A stretch of 22,503 nucleotides of DNA, taken from positions 1 through 22,503 of IMG/VR virus record IMGVR_UViG_3300020451_001757. The stretch is one strand, 5' to 3'. The notes under the pieces are model-generated. The model had not been told where the DNA came from, ran no database searches, and worked only from the letters and a program-made list of their open reading frames with translations. The DNA is from a virus. The stretch's first letter is position 1. Every line of letters begins with the position of its first letter. A program made the position numbers and the translations under genes. Shown here piece by piece: positions 9,801 through 18,090 of the stretch.

Positions 9801-10085
9801 ACCAAACCTTAAAGAACAAGGAGTACATTCATACTTATCCGTATCTGGATGATAATTAGGATCTACAAATACTGCTGCAACATCTGGATTTTTCCGTAAT
9901 TCTTCTACTTCTGAAACAGAAAGTTGATATGTTCCTCTAGTTTCACTATGTTTTGTTTCATTCTTACATAAACAAGGTCTATCTGGGACATTGGTTGTAT
10001 TAAATGTTATAGAAGTTAAATCATTATGTATCTTCTGCCAAGAAGCAGCATCCTTAGCAATTACCTGATAATTCTTTCTTGCCAT
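3762..10085 (-). CDS. Giant subtilase (S8) with I9-like propeptide and nine Calx-beta-like repeats
   Basis: This 2107-aa protein starts at an ATG preceded by AAAGGGA at good spacing. Residues about 5-80 resemble a subtilisin inhibitor/propeptide (YQVIAKDAASWQKIH, then LSVSEVEELRKNPDVAAV, then a VDPNY end). Residues about 185-300 are a beta-rich module (WDRNPGCIAWKLRFLG). The peptidase has all catalytic landmarks: D377 in IILDNGVW, H500 in GGDHGTPCAS, oxyanion N673 in VAAAGNDG and S867 in NGTSAAAPVAAG. The Asp-to-Ser span of about 490 residues is longer than in typical subtilisins, implying large insertions. After a beta-rich linker (about 960-1075), nine ~111-residue Calx-beta-like repeats fill 1081-2080. 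The last 27 residues are the start of a cupredoxin domain completed by the next gene. It is likely a virion-associated protein acting outside the host on surface proteins or on fellow tail proteins; that role is inferred. Confidence 0.85.
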   Translation of the reverse strand: MARKNYQVIAKDAASWQKIHNDLTSITFNTTNVPDRPCLCKNETKHSETRGTYQLSVSEVEELRKNPDVAAVFVDPNYHPDTDKYECTPCSLRFGKNVKNYRTLFSVANNEYTEVASSLMSITGQLNQGTTNWVLVKNAHSGTAAMNYWQSMGFPLIYDYGVYPSAPTNASDPDPLRNATQTGANLVTISNTGYYELEVACDGEYGAVWTDSYPKVPLITTDDLTKNTDNLPSTFPDNIWGKDRKDPRNQGIGYRIIQLGKLNAGTITINFEVRNGNMTSGAETWDRNPGCIAWKLRFLGNMNIRELGGGGNAGANTFVTHIPQDNPTSADHNRTGYQILRCAEGTSTNPWSDTRTQISQDISYTNDGTDVDCIILDNGVWTGHPEFVTDDEDPQHYITGNVLSRHSRSGVLDILLDAPYYLDPEYFNANASYLETRWDGTRVPTENAARAWWSSASNRSNNFTDFGSITVPSGYSRARHCGTDSVPPTNNSSVRAGGDHGTPCASLMYGKNYGWAFNSNKWTLSYPLGQLDAPADDACLDAIKVFHQYKPTNPKHGTQDPTVTNCSFGTGSFLGRITFDKTSYGRFQFQPSGNSWNPANDVTYDQADYLDNSLPFNEWGSQPDFMRPRVMGAGAGGFPAWLNPGTTDASFPSFYAMREAANAGVVFVAAAGNDGMYRATDNDPNFWNARTYTPTYSCDAENDNCGYTNRGGWPCSHNFRLNITNPSGYATDNFQEIFVIGAMDDQLLGDMRKSTSSDALLKDTGTRNTYADSCEITANNLAFNCDVLSPFGSSFGQHGDNRSYSNVGPLIDFYAPADSTLAATSYDNANTFFYTRGHGPIPQHPSTRTHPGGGSYKFRDKYFNGTSAAAPVAAGLLACILQQNRGWLPNVLKASVKNGISNATNWYKGFAPNGAFDLKWLSQYDTKGEDVKVIKEWSSIKTTPNPSYETTSGISPSRPNLNERFSITTSGTSVTVKIVSIREFSSSDAGSPSELRIANGWYPVQIVSTSTSSSTLANYKMRIKSGSNDQVLEISSDGGSFWSGFNISTVNGNFQTDGSGRFWYYLNVDDSVGLPQQPSNPTYVINLSPSTNVNEGSTLVTTITTTDVANGTTLYWRLDGTGITSADFSSGSLTGSGSVNSQGSFQFSHTLANDLTTEGIETLNVKLFTDAARQIQVASTSIQINDTSVAQAYAISPSKTTPNEGESFTYGIGTSGVVNGTTLYWEITGSGMSSADFTPSSLTGSVTINNNSAAVSKTIIEDSVTEGNERINFKLYTDSGRTNEVASNNSVVIQDTSTAPTTPTYNITPSTTTLDEGDFFIITVTTTNVSPGTTLYWKINEETGNISTSDIVGGTLDGSASVNSQGTFLFSKTLAEDLTTEGEEKFTVKLYTDATFNLLVASTPDITINDTSQSKTYSLSASSTTINEGSTVTTTVTTTNVSSGTALYWELSGTGITSSDFSSGSLTGSGSVNAQGTFNFSHTLDNDVTLEGSETIAVRLYTDSGRTTQVGNTLSIVVNDTSIPQATYSISPNPTSVNEGSSFTTTVTTSNVANGTTLYWALEGTNIDGNDFSTGALTGSGSISNNTFNFTHTLSSDATTEGTETCLVKLYVDSARTVKVAEASVTINDTSQTPSTPTYVISPSNTSINEGETFTTTVTTSNVADGTTLYWQLDQITGNITGGDFSSGALNGSGTTSSSQFNFQHTVAADTTTEGEEKFAIELATDAGFNNIVATSALITINDTSTDSATPTYALSSNLDPVNEGQFLAITVTTTNVASNTTLYWQFSGTNITASDFNEGTLESNIVTDATGSKAFGTTLRNDILTEGSETMLVKLFTDSGRTTQVGNTLSITINDTSTSQAPTYSISPSVTQLNEGQSFTTTVTTTNINDGTTLYWVVESHTGTINAGDFSSGALSGSGSISSGGFAFSHTIAEDATTEGTEKILIKLYTDSGLTNNVANTSVITIFDTSTTSNPVYVLSTPESIIKEGDTFTTTVTTTNVVDSTDLWWKLEGINSSDLTTGSIEGQGTVISNTFSFSHALAKDMAEEGTEIIQIKLYSDSARNNQVGNTLGVSVKDTSQPGFNVDVTAPNNNEYILIGNDTDGTI
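4534..4575. repeat. 42-bp direct repeat, copy A
   Basis: This stretch inside one Calx-beta-like repeat is identical to 5542-5583. It encodes the end of a unit (around GRTTQVGNTLS). Confidence 0.9.
5542..5583. repeat. 42-bp direct repeat, copy B
   Basis: This is identical to 4534-4575. The offset of 1008 bp is 336 codons, about three repeat units, so recombination between the copies would keep the reading frame. Confidence 0.9.
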
Positions 10086-10091
10086 TAATGA

Positions 10092-10098
10092 TTCCCTT
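10092..10098 (-). promoter_or_regulatory. Strong Shine-Dalgarno for the subtilase gene
   Basis: The minus strand reads AAAGGGA six bases before the ATG at 10085, with its first base overlapping the stop codon (TAA) of the upstream fibre gene. It supports the chosen start and coupled translation from the 676-aa fibre gene. Confidence 0.7.
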
Positions 10099-12128
10099 TA
10101 GTGTAGATCAACCCAAGTACTTCCAGTATAACCTTGGAACTTATTAGTTGAAGTATTGAAAATCAATGCTCCAGCTTCAACTCCAGTACTAGTTATATTG
10201 GTAAGATTACCTCTTTCAGTAGTAGTTACTCTTGGTAAAATTACATATCTACCTAAAATATTTCCAGCATCACCAAAGTCAACTGCTGCTCTAGGATTTG
10301 CTATACCAGAACCAACATTACCTTCACCTTTTACTATAATTCCAGAAGTATTCTCTAAGATAAGATTTGAACGATCAAGAGTAATATTTGATGCTCCAAT
10401 ATCAATCGGAGTATCAGCAACACGTATAGATGTTATTCCAGTAAGAGATGTGTTAATACCTATACCAGAAGCAAAGTTTGCAGGACCACCTACCAATACA
10501 TTACTATCACCAATATTTTCTATTGAAGATCCAATAGCAACTCTACTGATTAGTGCAGTACTTCCTCTTGCATCAATATCCGCTTTAGTATCTGCAAGAG
10601 CAACACCTATTGCTAAAGTAGATAAACCAACACTACCTGCAACATTTAACTTATTAAAGGTTGAAATACCAGAAATAGTGTTAATATTAGATCCATTTAT
10701 AATATTAGGAATAGAAGCAGTTCCAGTGAAAGCACCAGTAACCTCTAAATCTCCAATTACAGAAACATTTCCTGTAAACGATGATACACCAACTACGTCC
10801 AGTTTTGAATCTGGTTGAGACTTACCTATACCTAATTTACCATCATAAGTAAGAGTCATCAAGTTGGTAGTTGATCTATGATACCAGTTATAATTTCCAG
10901 TATTAACACCAACAAAAGCACCTAGATGCAAATACTGATTAATATTACCAGTATCACCATTAAATATATCAAAAGATTTAGCTTCATTACCAAATCTAAT
11001 ACCACCCATACTATCACCTACACCAGTAGTAGGTGGTATTTTTTGACAGAGAGATAATACTGAATTTCTTTGTCCGATAACAGTTACAGAAGATATACCT
11101 GCACTATAAACTTCTACATTATGTTCAGGTGCATTAATACCCACACCCAACTTACCAGATACATTAAAAGTAGAAGCAGTTGAAATTCCTAAATTAGCAC
11201 TTGTAGCAACAACTCTTCCTGTTGTAACAACACCAGTTGTTGTTGAAGAATTAATATAAGTAGTCTCTAATCTAGTAATAGATGATAAACCACTAGTAAC
11301 ATCACCTGTAAGATCTCCAGTAACATTACCATTAACATTACCAGATAAAGGACCAGTAAATGCAATACCAGTTACACTACCACTAACATCAAGGCTAGAT
11401 GCAATTGCAACACCAAGATCACTATTACCAGAAGTAACATTACCTGTTAAATCACCAACAAATCCAGATCCAGCAGTTACAACACCTACAGTATTTGTAT
11501 TTGTGTTTTCTAGTTGAATAATAGTAGATAAACCACTAGATATATCTCCATCAACATTTCCTTTGAAAGTAGTAGCAGTAACAACACCAGTTGCTACTAT
11601 ACCACCTGTAGAATTAATTCCTACACCATCAACAAGAGTTAAACCATTATTTCCACCAACTTGGAGGGTAAATCGAGGATCTACAGTCCCCACACCTACG
11701 TTACCCCTCGCATATATGCTTGTATATCCTAACCCAACATCAACATTATCCCATTGAGATGTTGGTAAACCATCTAAACTAGAACCATCTCCAAAATAAG
11801 TAACAATACCAGAAGCAGTAGCAGTTATAATTCCAGAAGGAGATCCTATAGCAACACCTTCACCAACTTGTCCAGAACTTATATTACTTGAATTTACAAT
11901 TAAAGTATCTGTTACTGTTAAAGATGTAATAATACCTGTTGTGGCATTAACTACACCAGATCCAGCAACATTTGGATCTTGAATTACTTTGACTTTACCT
12001 CGGACATCCAAAGCCTCAGTCGGAACGGTAGTTCCCACTCCAACCAAGCCATTTGCATTTACAATCAGATTGTCATCATCAACCTGGACACCATTTCGGA
12101 AATTGAATGCCTTCTTGATATTAGCCAT
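10098..12128 (-). CDS. Tail fibre-like structural protein of T4-like marine phages
   Basis: This 676-aa protein has the N-terminus MANIKKAFNFRNGVQVDDDN, which I recognise from tail fibre-like proteins of marine T4-like phages and which probably forms the attachment end. The body is low-complexity and beta-rich, with many short phage-fibre motifs: GLVGVGTTVPTEALDVRG, YFGDGSSLDGL (residues 110-121, the classic fibre GDGSxL repeat), GKLGVGINAPEHNVEV, KLGIGKSQPDSKLDVVG and VTGAFTGTAS. These are typical of trimeric beta-helical shafts. The C-terminus (GALIFNTSTNKFQGYTGSTWVDLH) is a small cap of the kind often ending such fibres. It lies between the chaperone-tailed spike and the subtilase gene in the same orientation. 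No chaperone domain is present, so it may need a separate folding helper. Binding to the host surface is inferred. Confidence 0.85.
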   Translation of the reverse strand: MANIKKAFNFRNGVQVDDDNLIVNANGLVGVGTTVPTEALDVRGKVKVIQDPNVAGSGVVNATTGIITSLTVTDTLIVNSSNISSGQVGEGVAIGSPSGIITATASGIVTYFGDGSSLDGLPTSQWDNVDVGLGYTSIYARGNVGVGTVDPRFTLQVGGNNGLTLVDGVGINSTGGIVATGVVTATTFKGNVDGDISSGLSTIIQLENTNTNTVGVVTAGSGFVGDLTGNVTSGNSDLGVAIASSLDVSGSVTGIAFTGPLSGNVNGNVTGDLTGDVTSGLSSITRLETTYINSSTTTGVVTTGRVVATSANLGISTASTFNVSGKLGVGINAPEHNVEVYSAGISSVTVIGQRNSVLSLCQKIPPTTGVGDSMGGIRFGNEAKSFDIFNGDTGNINQYLHLGAFVGVNTGNYNWYHRSTTNLMTLTYDGKLGIGKSQPDSKLDVVGVSSFTGNVSVIGDLEVTGAFTGTASIPNIINGSNINTISGISTFNKLNVAGSVGLSTLAIGVALADTKADIDARGSTALISRVAIGSSIENIGDSNVLVGGPANFASGIGINTSLTGITSIRVADTPIDIGASNITLDRSNLILENTSGIIVKGEGNVGSGIANPRAAVDFGDAGNILGRYVILPRVTTTERGNLTNITSTGVEAGALIFNTSTNKFQGYTGSTWVDLH

Positions 12129-12148
12129 TTATATACTAATTTTTTAGT

Positions 12149-12156
12149 TATTTATT
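12149..12156 (-). promoter_or_regulatory. Candidate T4-type late promoter for the 676-aa fibre gene
   Basis: The minus strand reads AATAAATA, which fits the NATAAATA late-promoter form of T4-like phages. It overlaps the tandem stop codons (TAA TAA) of the upstream spike gene and ends 20 bases before the fibre ATG. In sequence this AT-rich a match can arise by chance, and no Shine-Dalgarno is obvious in the short leader. Confidence 0.35.
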
Positions 12157-15100
12157 ATGAATGAAAAGCATCAACTTTAGAATTCAATTCCTTAATTGCT
12201 TCTATTAAGAGAGGAACAAGTTTTTCATAAGCAACAGCGTGTGTACCATCATCTCTAATAGTAGTTACACCAGGTAAATCTAATGCTTCAATCTCTTGAG
12301 CAATTACACCCGTATCCCCTTTACCTTCATTCTTAGATGCTCCATTCCAATCAAATGTATTACCACTAATTGAAAGAACCTTTTTAAGAGCATTAGGAAT
12401 AGGTGTTATATTATCCTTTAACCTTCTATCAGAAGCTAAGAATGCAGTAATATCACCTATAGCTTCTATATCATCATGTACTTTAATTCCACTAGAGGTA
12501 GTTTCAAGTCTTAGTTGACCTTGATGTTTTAATTGAATACCTGCTCCAGCAGTGTAAATTAAACCTTGCTCAGTATTAGCTTTGTTGGTTATCTCAACAT
12601 TAGAATCACTCTGAATGTATATGCTAGAAGAAGTATTATCTCTGATAATATTGGTACGTGTACCACCTACAGTGACATTGTGCCAAATAGCAAAATGAGA
12701 ATTGGAAGCAGTTGCACCAGCAGTTAAAACGTCATTATCAGGTAAATGTAAACCACCATCAGCATTGATATTAGAAGTAACATCTAAAATACCACCAATA
12801 TACACATTTTTAGCAAATCCAGCTCCACCATCTGTAATGAAAGATCCCGAATCAACACCTGTACTGTCAGTAGTATTACATAAACTAACATTACCCTCAA
12901 GAACACTTATTGCTCTTTGTGAGGTAGATAACTTATTACCTATAGAAATACCACCTTCAATAATTACACCACCAGATGGCACTCCACCACATGCAGATGT
13001 AGCTTCTGTTCCATTAGTAAATCTACTTTCACCATCAACGATTAATTTCTTAGTAATTCTAAGATCCTTATTGAATCTTACATTTCCATTGAATGTAACT
13101 GGACCATTAAACTGAGATAGTATTTGTTTAGATGCACCACCTTCAACCAATAATCTATCTTTAATAATTACTTCATCAAATACAACACTGAGTGTACTTG
13201 GATCTTCACCTGTTACAGTTGGAACTGGTATATCAAATGTTATTTGTTCACCAGAGTCAGATGAAATCTTAGTGTTTCCAATATAGAAATCACCCTTATC
13301 ATTCATACCTGTGTAAACAACAGTACCACAAGACATTTCTTGCGATTGTGATAAGAATTCTTCCCTTTCAGTTAGAGTCTTAAGTTGAACTTGAGGTAAA
13401 CCAGTTGAGTAGTTACCTGGACCATAACCAAGATATTCAAAGGTATGACCAGATGCACGAAGTATAGAAGGTCTTCTTAATTCAACAGGAAGTGGTTTAA
13501 TCTTCTTAATATGAGAATTAATAACGTGATTATCAACAATAGTACCTAATGCACCACGAATAACCTTAATTGTAGTTTGATTACCGATAGTTTCATCGAC
13601 AATCCTCATTATTTCACTATCAATTTGGATAAATGATCCTAATGGGAATCTTGCTTGAATAGATGCAGCAGTTGTAGTTCCATCAGATAAAGTAACCTTA
13701 AATTCATCTTGAGTAGTAATTGGTTGATTTAAGATTAAAGATTCATTATCATAGAATGATAATCCTCTTGTTCCTAATCTCTCCCCATCCTTTCCAGATT
13801 GTGCATTATTGGCAGATAATCCATGCTTAAGAATATATTTTGGAGATGATATTCCTGTAGTGCTAGTAACTGCAGTAAATGTATCTACATCAATAACAGA
13901 TTCTACAATAAAGTCTCCAAGATTAGAATCAGAAGCATTTAAGATTCTAATAGCATTTCCTTCAGATAATCCATGTGCCTTTGTAGCACTGAATGTAGTA
14001 ACTTTTGTAGATCCTACGTGAGTAGGAGTTCCAGTTATTTCAACTACCTCACCTAAACTAACAACACTCTGTCCTTCAAGAATAACCTCACTTGCAGTTT
14101 TATTAATATTAATCTTATTAATATCATTAACATCATTAATTCTAAAATAATTGTCAGTTCCTGTACTAATACCAGTTACCTGAACATAACTATTAGTTGC
14201 TAAACTAATGTTTACATCAGTAATAGCAATGTTTGCTTGGGGAGCACCACCAATACCACCTTGAGATACTAATGAAGAGTCAAAATATAATGGAGATAGT
14301 GAACTCTTATATCCAGATCCTGATTCTGTTATCTCATATTCAGTAACTGATCCACCACTAACAACAACTTTAGCAGTAGCACCTTTCCAAACAGCAGAAG
14401 ATGGTGCAGATGCATCATCAAATAATTTTACATTATAATATGTACCATCAGTATGTCCAGATCCACCTTGTAAAGTTCCACCATACTTTAAACCATTTAG
14501 ATCATGTTCTTTTGTAAATGTTAGAACAGCAGATGTAGTACTATCTGATATATCACTAATAGTATTTGAAATTCCAAAGCTATTCAATAACTTATTAGTT
14601 GTTTCTCTAGTAATACTCTTTTTAAGATCATTAGTAACTACATCACCAATAGGAAATCTCTTAGCATAACTAGTTGCTTCCTCTGGATTGTCATTTACAT
14701 TATCTCGATCTAATTGAGGATAAAGGTTAACAACATTCTGATTGTATTTTGCAGTTGTAAATTCTTCTTCTATAGCATTATTACTATTCAGAACATACAA
14801 GTGGAAAACACCATCTTGCGATCCTTCAACATACGGTAGGATTGTTTCTGTTCTATAAACAAATAGATTCTCTTTGTTATCATTCCTCTCAAATCTAGGT
14901 AATCCAGTATTCCTAACATTAGTATCATTATTATAAGTTCCTACATTACGAACATTACCTAAAACATCAGTTGTTTTATAAGTAAATGTTTTATCATTAA
15001 TAATACTATTAACAAGGAATGTTCCATTATATCCTTTATTTGCTGCACCACTTGTATTAATGGTATCAGTTATATTTTTAAAAACAATCTGTTCACCTGC

Positions 15101-17842
15101 ATTTAAATTATGAGATTTATCAGATCTAATAGTAACAATCTTAGTGGTACTATTATAATCAAGATGAGAAATGAATCTTAAATTCCTATTATAATCATAA
15201 TCAGTCGATCCAATTGAAGTCCTAGTAAAATCAGCATCAAATCTTACATTAGTAGAACTAGAATCTTGAATAATGAAACTATCGTTAGGATCTCTAGCAT
15301 TTTCTAATTCTTTTGGAATTACATATCTGATCTTATAGAGTTTATCATCTAAACTCCTATCATCAGTTCTCCTTAAGATGTATGGAATATCCTCATCATT
15401 AGCGTCTAAATCTGCAAAATTATCCCATATAGTATTATTATTAACACTAACGTGTGTAAACCAATTTTGTTGTACACCATCAAATTGCATTGGGTGTCCC
15501 AATTCACCTGGTTTCTTATCAGAAACTCTACTAATAACTTTTAATTTACCAGCAGCAGGATTTGAAACAGATTTAATATATGCAGGAGTTGTCCTTTCAG
15601 CATTTGTTTTAGATGAAGCAATCTGAATTTCAAACTGACTTAATTGAATACTATCCTGTCTAGTTCCATTCTTTTCAGAAGTAATTGCATAATACTTTCT
15701 ATGAGGATCTATTCCTTCTGGAAGATCACCACTTTCAGCAATAATCCTTATAGACTCACCATTGTTTAAATCATGTGGATTACCACTTGATTGTGATAAT
15801 GTTAATTTATGAACTAAAGATGCACTTCCTTGAGTGGTATCATTATGAACACCCTCATATGCCTTTTCAGAAGTAATATCTACTGTTGAAGTTACATCAT
15901 ACTCTACACCGTTAACTGTAGTAGTACCTGTCTTCTTAGACATAGAAATGATAGCTTCCGTTTTAGTACCATTTGCCAAATCTACGTAAATCTTTTCATT
16001 AAATCTTGAACCTATTCTAAATCCTTGTGCAATATCAGTTGGTTTAAGATTTCCATTAGTCTGCCCCAACATGAATAGTTTAGATTTACTATCAGTCCAA
16101 GGTGAACTATCAGCAGCTTTATAATTTTGGTTTACAGAAGTATCAAGTTGAGTTAAATCAATTACAGATTCTGGACTAACAACTGCTTTTGGTGTAATAA
16201 CAGATGTAATATAACCTTTATTATCCTTTGCAAATGATTCTTTCTTAAATCCACCAGCAGCAAGAGCAAACTGACCGAAGTTAGAGTTAGAGTTTGTAAT
16301 TGATGCGTCACCACCAGATTTACCTAAGAAGTGAATATGATAACCAATAGCAAACACAGAAACTATCTGAAGAATAGCATCATTAGTAATTGAAATATGT
16401 GCAGTCTTCCATCCATCTCTATAAACAGCATCCTTATCTAAATGATAAACGGTAGCAGCATTTAATGAAGATGCTTCAGATGATAATAACTCACCAGTTT
16501 GTCTCTGATATGTAATACCATCATAAGATCTACTATTAGGATTATATTTTACAAACGCACGATCATCTTTCTGTAGTGATATACCAGTAAACTGTGCAAC
16601 AACCATAGATCTAAATCCAGTTGCTTTTGCACCATCAGCCTTCATACCTTGCATACCAAGAACTGATCTTAATGAACAGTTAAAGATATAAGGTGATGCA
16701 CCAGTTACAGTATCAACTTCTACACTAACTTCAGCACTACCAGCACTTAATCCACCAGAAGGACCTGCTTTCAGGTTGGGTGGAACATATGGAAGTAAAT
16801 ATGTAAATTGAGTTTCATTTAAAACATTTTGAACTTTTGTTGAAATATTATATGCTAATTCATTTACACCCTCAATTTTAATTGGTGTATCACCACTTAA
16901 TTGGTGCGGAACTGCAGTAGTTACAGTAACTACTTGACCAGCAGTATTACCATCACCAGAAATAATATTCTGTATCTGAATACGGTCTGAAGAAAAAGCA
17001 CCAACTATTTCATACTCAGGTCTCTGTTTTGCAAATCCCTGTGTAGCAACTGGAAACTTCTCATCAATATCTCTAATAGATGCTCTATTGTAAGCATTAG
17101 ATAATTTACTGTAGTAAACATCTAAATCAGTTAATCCACCAAACTTATCTAACTTATTAATACCATCAGCATACTCAAAACAAGTTAGTTTATGGTGAGA
17201 AAATATTGGTTTTGATTGATTACTAGTTGAGAAATTAGTAGGATCTGTATATACTAAAGTTGAATCATCTCCATCAAAAATAGAGAACTGCCAGAAATAA
17301 CAAGCACCAGTAACCCTAAAGATTGCAGTACCCTTTACATCATTATCAGTAGGATTAGGAACATACTTAGGTCTTATCTTTGTCTTTCTTAAATCTAGTC
17401 CAACAATTGATGTTCCTCTTGGAACTATAACACCACCTTCTGTACTGTTATATTTGTAGAGTATATTATTTTCTTGCGTTAAATCAAAATTAGAATTAAG
17501 AGTTAATGTAAGAGTGTTCTGTGCTCCAGATTCTGAACTACTAGGACTAATTGCTGTAGCAGTTCCATTAACATCCTTTATACCAAATCCTGGTCTATTG
17601 TCTATAAGGTGCTCACCTGGAAATAATAATATAGTTGTTTTTTCTACTATATCATTATCATTACCTTTCAGATATGAGAATCTAGCAGATTCAATGAGTG
17701 CTCTTTGAATCGTTTTGAAAGGTTTTGTTAATGAATTACCTTGATTCTCGATACCATCAGTAGCGTCAAGATCATTTGGGTTTACATAAAGAATGCGTCC
17801 TTCACTATTCTTTATAAAATTTTCTAATTTATTTAGAGGCAT
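12155..17842 (-). CDS. Giant tail spike/fibre with C-terminal self-cleaving chaperone (peptidase S74)
   Basis: This 1895-aa protein opens MPLNKLENFIKNSEGRILYV, an N-terminus I recognise from T4-like cyanophage structural proteins. Residues about 15-75 (NSLTKPFKTIQRALIESARF, then ILLFPGEHLI) resemble the first turn of a pectate-lyase-type beta-helix. The long middle is beta-rich with repeated short strands and no catalytic motif that I recognise. The last 92 residues are an endosialidase-type intramolecular chaperone: ASDRRLKDNI with the Ser-Lys pair S1804/K1809, TFDWNGA, GVIAQEIEAL, AVAYEKLVPLLIEAIKEL. In the family this domain trimerises the fibre and then cuts itself off just before the Ser, leaving about 1803 residues in the virion. 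The final helix (LVPLLIEAIKELNSKV) is coiled-coil-like. It is the largest spike-type gene here and a probable receptor-binding protein. Confidence 0.88.
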   Translation of the reverse strand: MPLNKLENFIKNSEGRILYVNPNDLDATDGIENQGNSLTKPFKTIQRALIESARFSYLKGNDNDIVEKTTILLFPGEHLIDNRPGFGIKDVNGTATAISPSSSESGAQNTLTLTLNSNFDLTQENNILYKYNSTEGGVIVPRGTSIVGLDLRKTKIRPKYVPNPTDNDVKGTAIFRVTGACYFWQFSIFDGDDSTLVYTDPTNFSTSNQSKPIFSHHKLTCFEYADGINKLDKFGGLTDLDVYYSKLSNAYNRASIRDIDEKFPVATQGFAKQRPEYEIVGAFSSDRIQIQNIISGDGNTAGQVVTVTTAVPHQLSGDTPIKIEGVNELAYNISTKVQNVLNETQFTYLLPYVPPNLKAGPSGGLSAGSAEVSVEVDTVTGASPYIFNCSLRSVLGMQGMKADGAKATGFRSMVVAQFTGISLQKDDRAFVKYNPNSRSYDGITYQRQTGELLSSEASSLNAATVYHLDKDAVYRDGWKTAHISITNDAILQIVSVFAIGYHIHFLGKSGGDASITNSNSNFGQFALAAGGFKKESFAKDNKGYITSVITPKAVVSPESVIDLTQLDTSVNQNYKAADSSPWTDSKSKLFMLGQTNGNLKPTDIAQGFRIGSRFNEKIYVDLANGTKTEAIISMSKKTGTTTVNGVEYDVTSTVDITSEKAYEGVHNDTTQGSASLVHKLTLSQSSGNPHDLNNGESIRIIAESGDLPEGIDPHRKYYAITSEKNGTRQDSIQLSQFEIQIASSKTNAERTTPAYIKSVSNPAAGKLKVISRVSDKKPGELGHPMQFDGVQQNWFTHVSVNNNTIWDNFADLDANDEDIPYILRRTDDRSLDDKLYKIRYVIPKELENARDPNDSFIIQDSSSTNVRFDADFTRTSIGSTDYDYNRNLRFISHLDYNSTTKIVTIRSDKSHNLNAGEQIVFKNITDTINTSGAANKGYNGTFLVNSIINDKTFTYKTTDVLGNVRNVGTYNNDTNVRNTGLPRFERNDNKENLFVYRTETILPYVEGSQDGVFHLYVLNSNNAIEEEFTTAKYNQNVVNLYPQLDRDNVNDNPEEATSYAKRFPIGDVVTNDLKKSITRETTNKLLNSFGISNTISDISDSTTSAVLTFTKEHDLNGLKYGGTLQGGSGHTDGTYYNVKLFDDASAPSSAVWKGATAKVVVSGGSVTEYEITESGSGYKSSLSPLYFDSSLVSQGGIGGAPQANIAITDVNISLATNSYVQVTGISTGTDNYFRINDVNDINKININKTASEVILEGQSVVSLGEVVEITGTPTHVGSTKVTTFSATKAHGLSEGNAIRILNASDSNLGDFIVESVIDVDTFTAVTSTTGISSPKYILKHGLSANNAQSGKDGERLGTRGLSFYDNESLILNQPITTQDEFKVTLSDGTTTAASIQARFPLGSFIQIDSEIMRIVDETIGNQTTIKVIRGALGTIVDNHVINSHIKKIKPLPVELRRPSILRASGHTFEYLGYGPGNYSTGLPQVQLKTLTEREEFLSQSQEMSCGTVVYTGMNDKGDFYIGNTKISSDSGEQITFDIPVPTVTGEDPSTLSVVFDEVIIKDRLLVEGGASKQILSQFNGPVTFNGNVRFNKDLRITKKLIVDGESRFTNGTEATSACGGVPSGGVIIEGGISIGNKLSTSQRAISVLEGNVSLCNTTDSTGVDSGSFITDGGAGFAKNVYIGGILDVTSNINADGGLHLPDNDVLTAGATASNSHFAIWHNVTVGGTRTNIIRDNTSSSIYIQSDSNVEITNKANTEQGLIYTAGAGIQLKHQGQLRLETTSSGIKVHDDIEAIGDITAFLASDRRLKDNITPIPNALKKVLSISGNTFDWNGASKNEGKGDTGVIAQEIEALDLPGVTTIRDDGTHAVAYEKLVPLLIEAIKELNSKVDAFHS
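12158..12433 (-). other. S74 intramolecular chaperone domain with cleavage Ser
   Basis: These are residues 1804-1895 of the spike. Cleavage is predicted between A1803 and S1804. S1804 and K1809 occupy the Ser-Lys dyad positions of the family, and GVIAQE and YEKLVPLLIEAIKEL are its usual helices. Confidence 0.88.
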
Positions 17843-17875
17843 CGGAGAATATTGGCCAAAATATTTCTATGTTTC

Positions 17876-17882
17876 TATTTAG
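17876..17882 (-). promoter_or_regulatory. Possible late promoter element before the giant spike gene
   Basis: The minus strand reads CTAAATA overlapping the stop of the 67-aa gene, 33 bases upstream of the spike ATG. It shares the TAAATA core of T4-type late promoters. The spacer of 36 bases is one of the two longest on the minus strand in this window, which leaves room for an independent promoter. The match is weak. Confidence 0.3.
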
Positions 17883-18082
17883 CTTACCTGATTACCTTTA
17901 GTCGCTGGATCGACATAAGTAATAATTTCAGGATCAGCAGTATTTTTAATAACATCCATTACTCCCATAAATTGTTCTGTACTTTCACAGGCAACAAATC
18001 TAGTTTCACCTTCACTACTAATTAACGTAATTCTTCTTTTGCAGACATCAACTATGATGTCTTGTACAGTTTCATCATTCAT
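17879..18082 (-). CDS. Small conserved-type phage protein of unknown function
   Basis: This 67-aa protein is acidic, with the core DIIVDVCKRRITLISSEGETRF followed by ESTEQFMGVMDVIKNTAD. It has no signal peptide, membrane segment or recognised motif; two Cys (14 and 28) are present. The start is well supported: TAAGGG lies six bases before the ATG and overlaps the stop of the upstream oxygenase gene, so the two are probably translationally coupled. The predicted pattern (two beta-strands, then a helix) suggests a compact alpha/beta fold. It sits between a hydroxylase-like gene and the giant spike. Its function is unknown. Confidence 0.7.
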   Translation of the reverse strand: MNDETVQDIIVDVCKRRITLISSEGETRFVACESTEQFMGVMDVIKNTADPEIITYVDPATKGNQVS

Positions 18083-18090
18083 AATTACCC

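Noticed and set aside
10156-10818. 220-aa open frame on the plus strand
   Set aside because: It lies antisense and wholly inside the 676-aa fibre gene, has no recognisable domain, and its composition mirrors the low-complexity fibre codons.
12133-12146. Small palindrome (ACTAA-AAAA-TTAGT on the minus strand) as a terminator
   Set aside because: The stem is five AT-rich base pairs with no T-run after it on the coding strand, so it is unlikely to terminate transcription.
17848-17865. Imperfect palindrome around TTGGCC before the giant spike gene as an operator
   Set aside because: The two arms differ by an inserted AA, the centre is too tight for a hairpin, and no second copy was seen elsewhere in the spacers.
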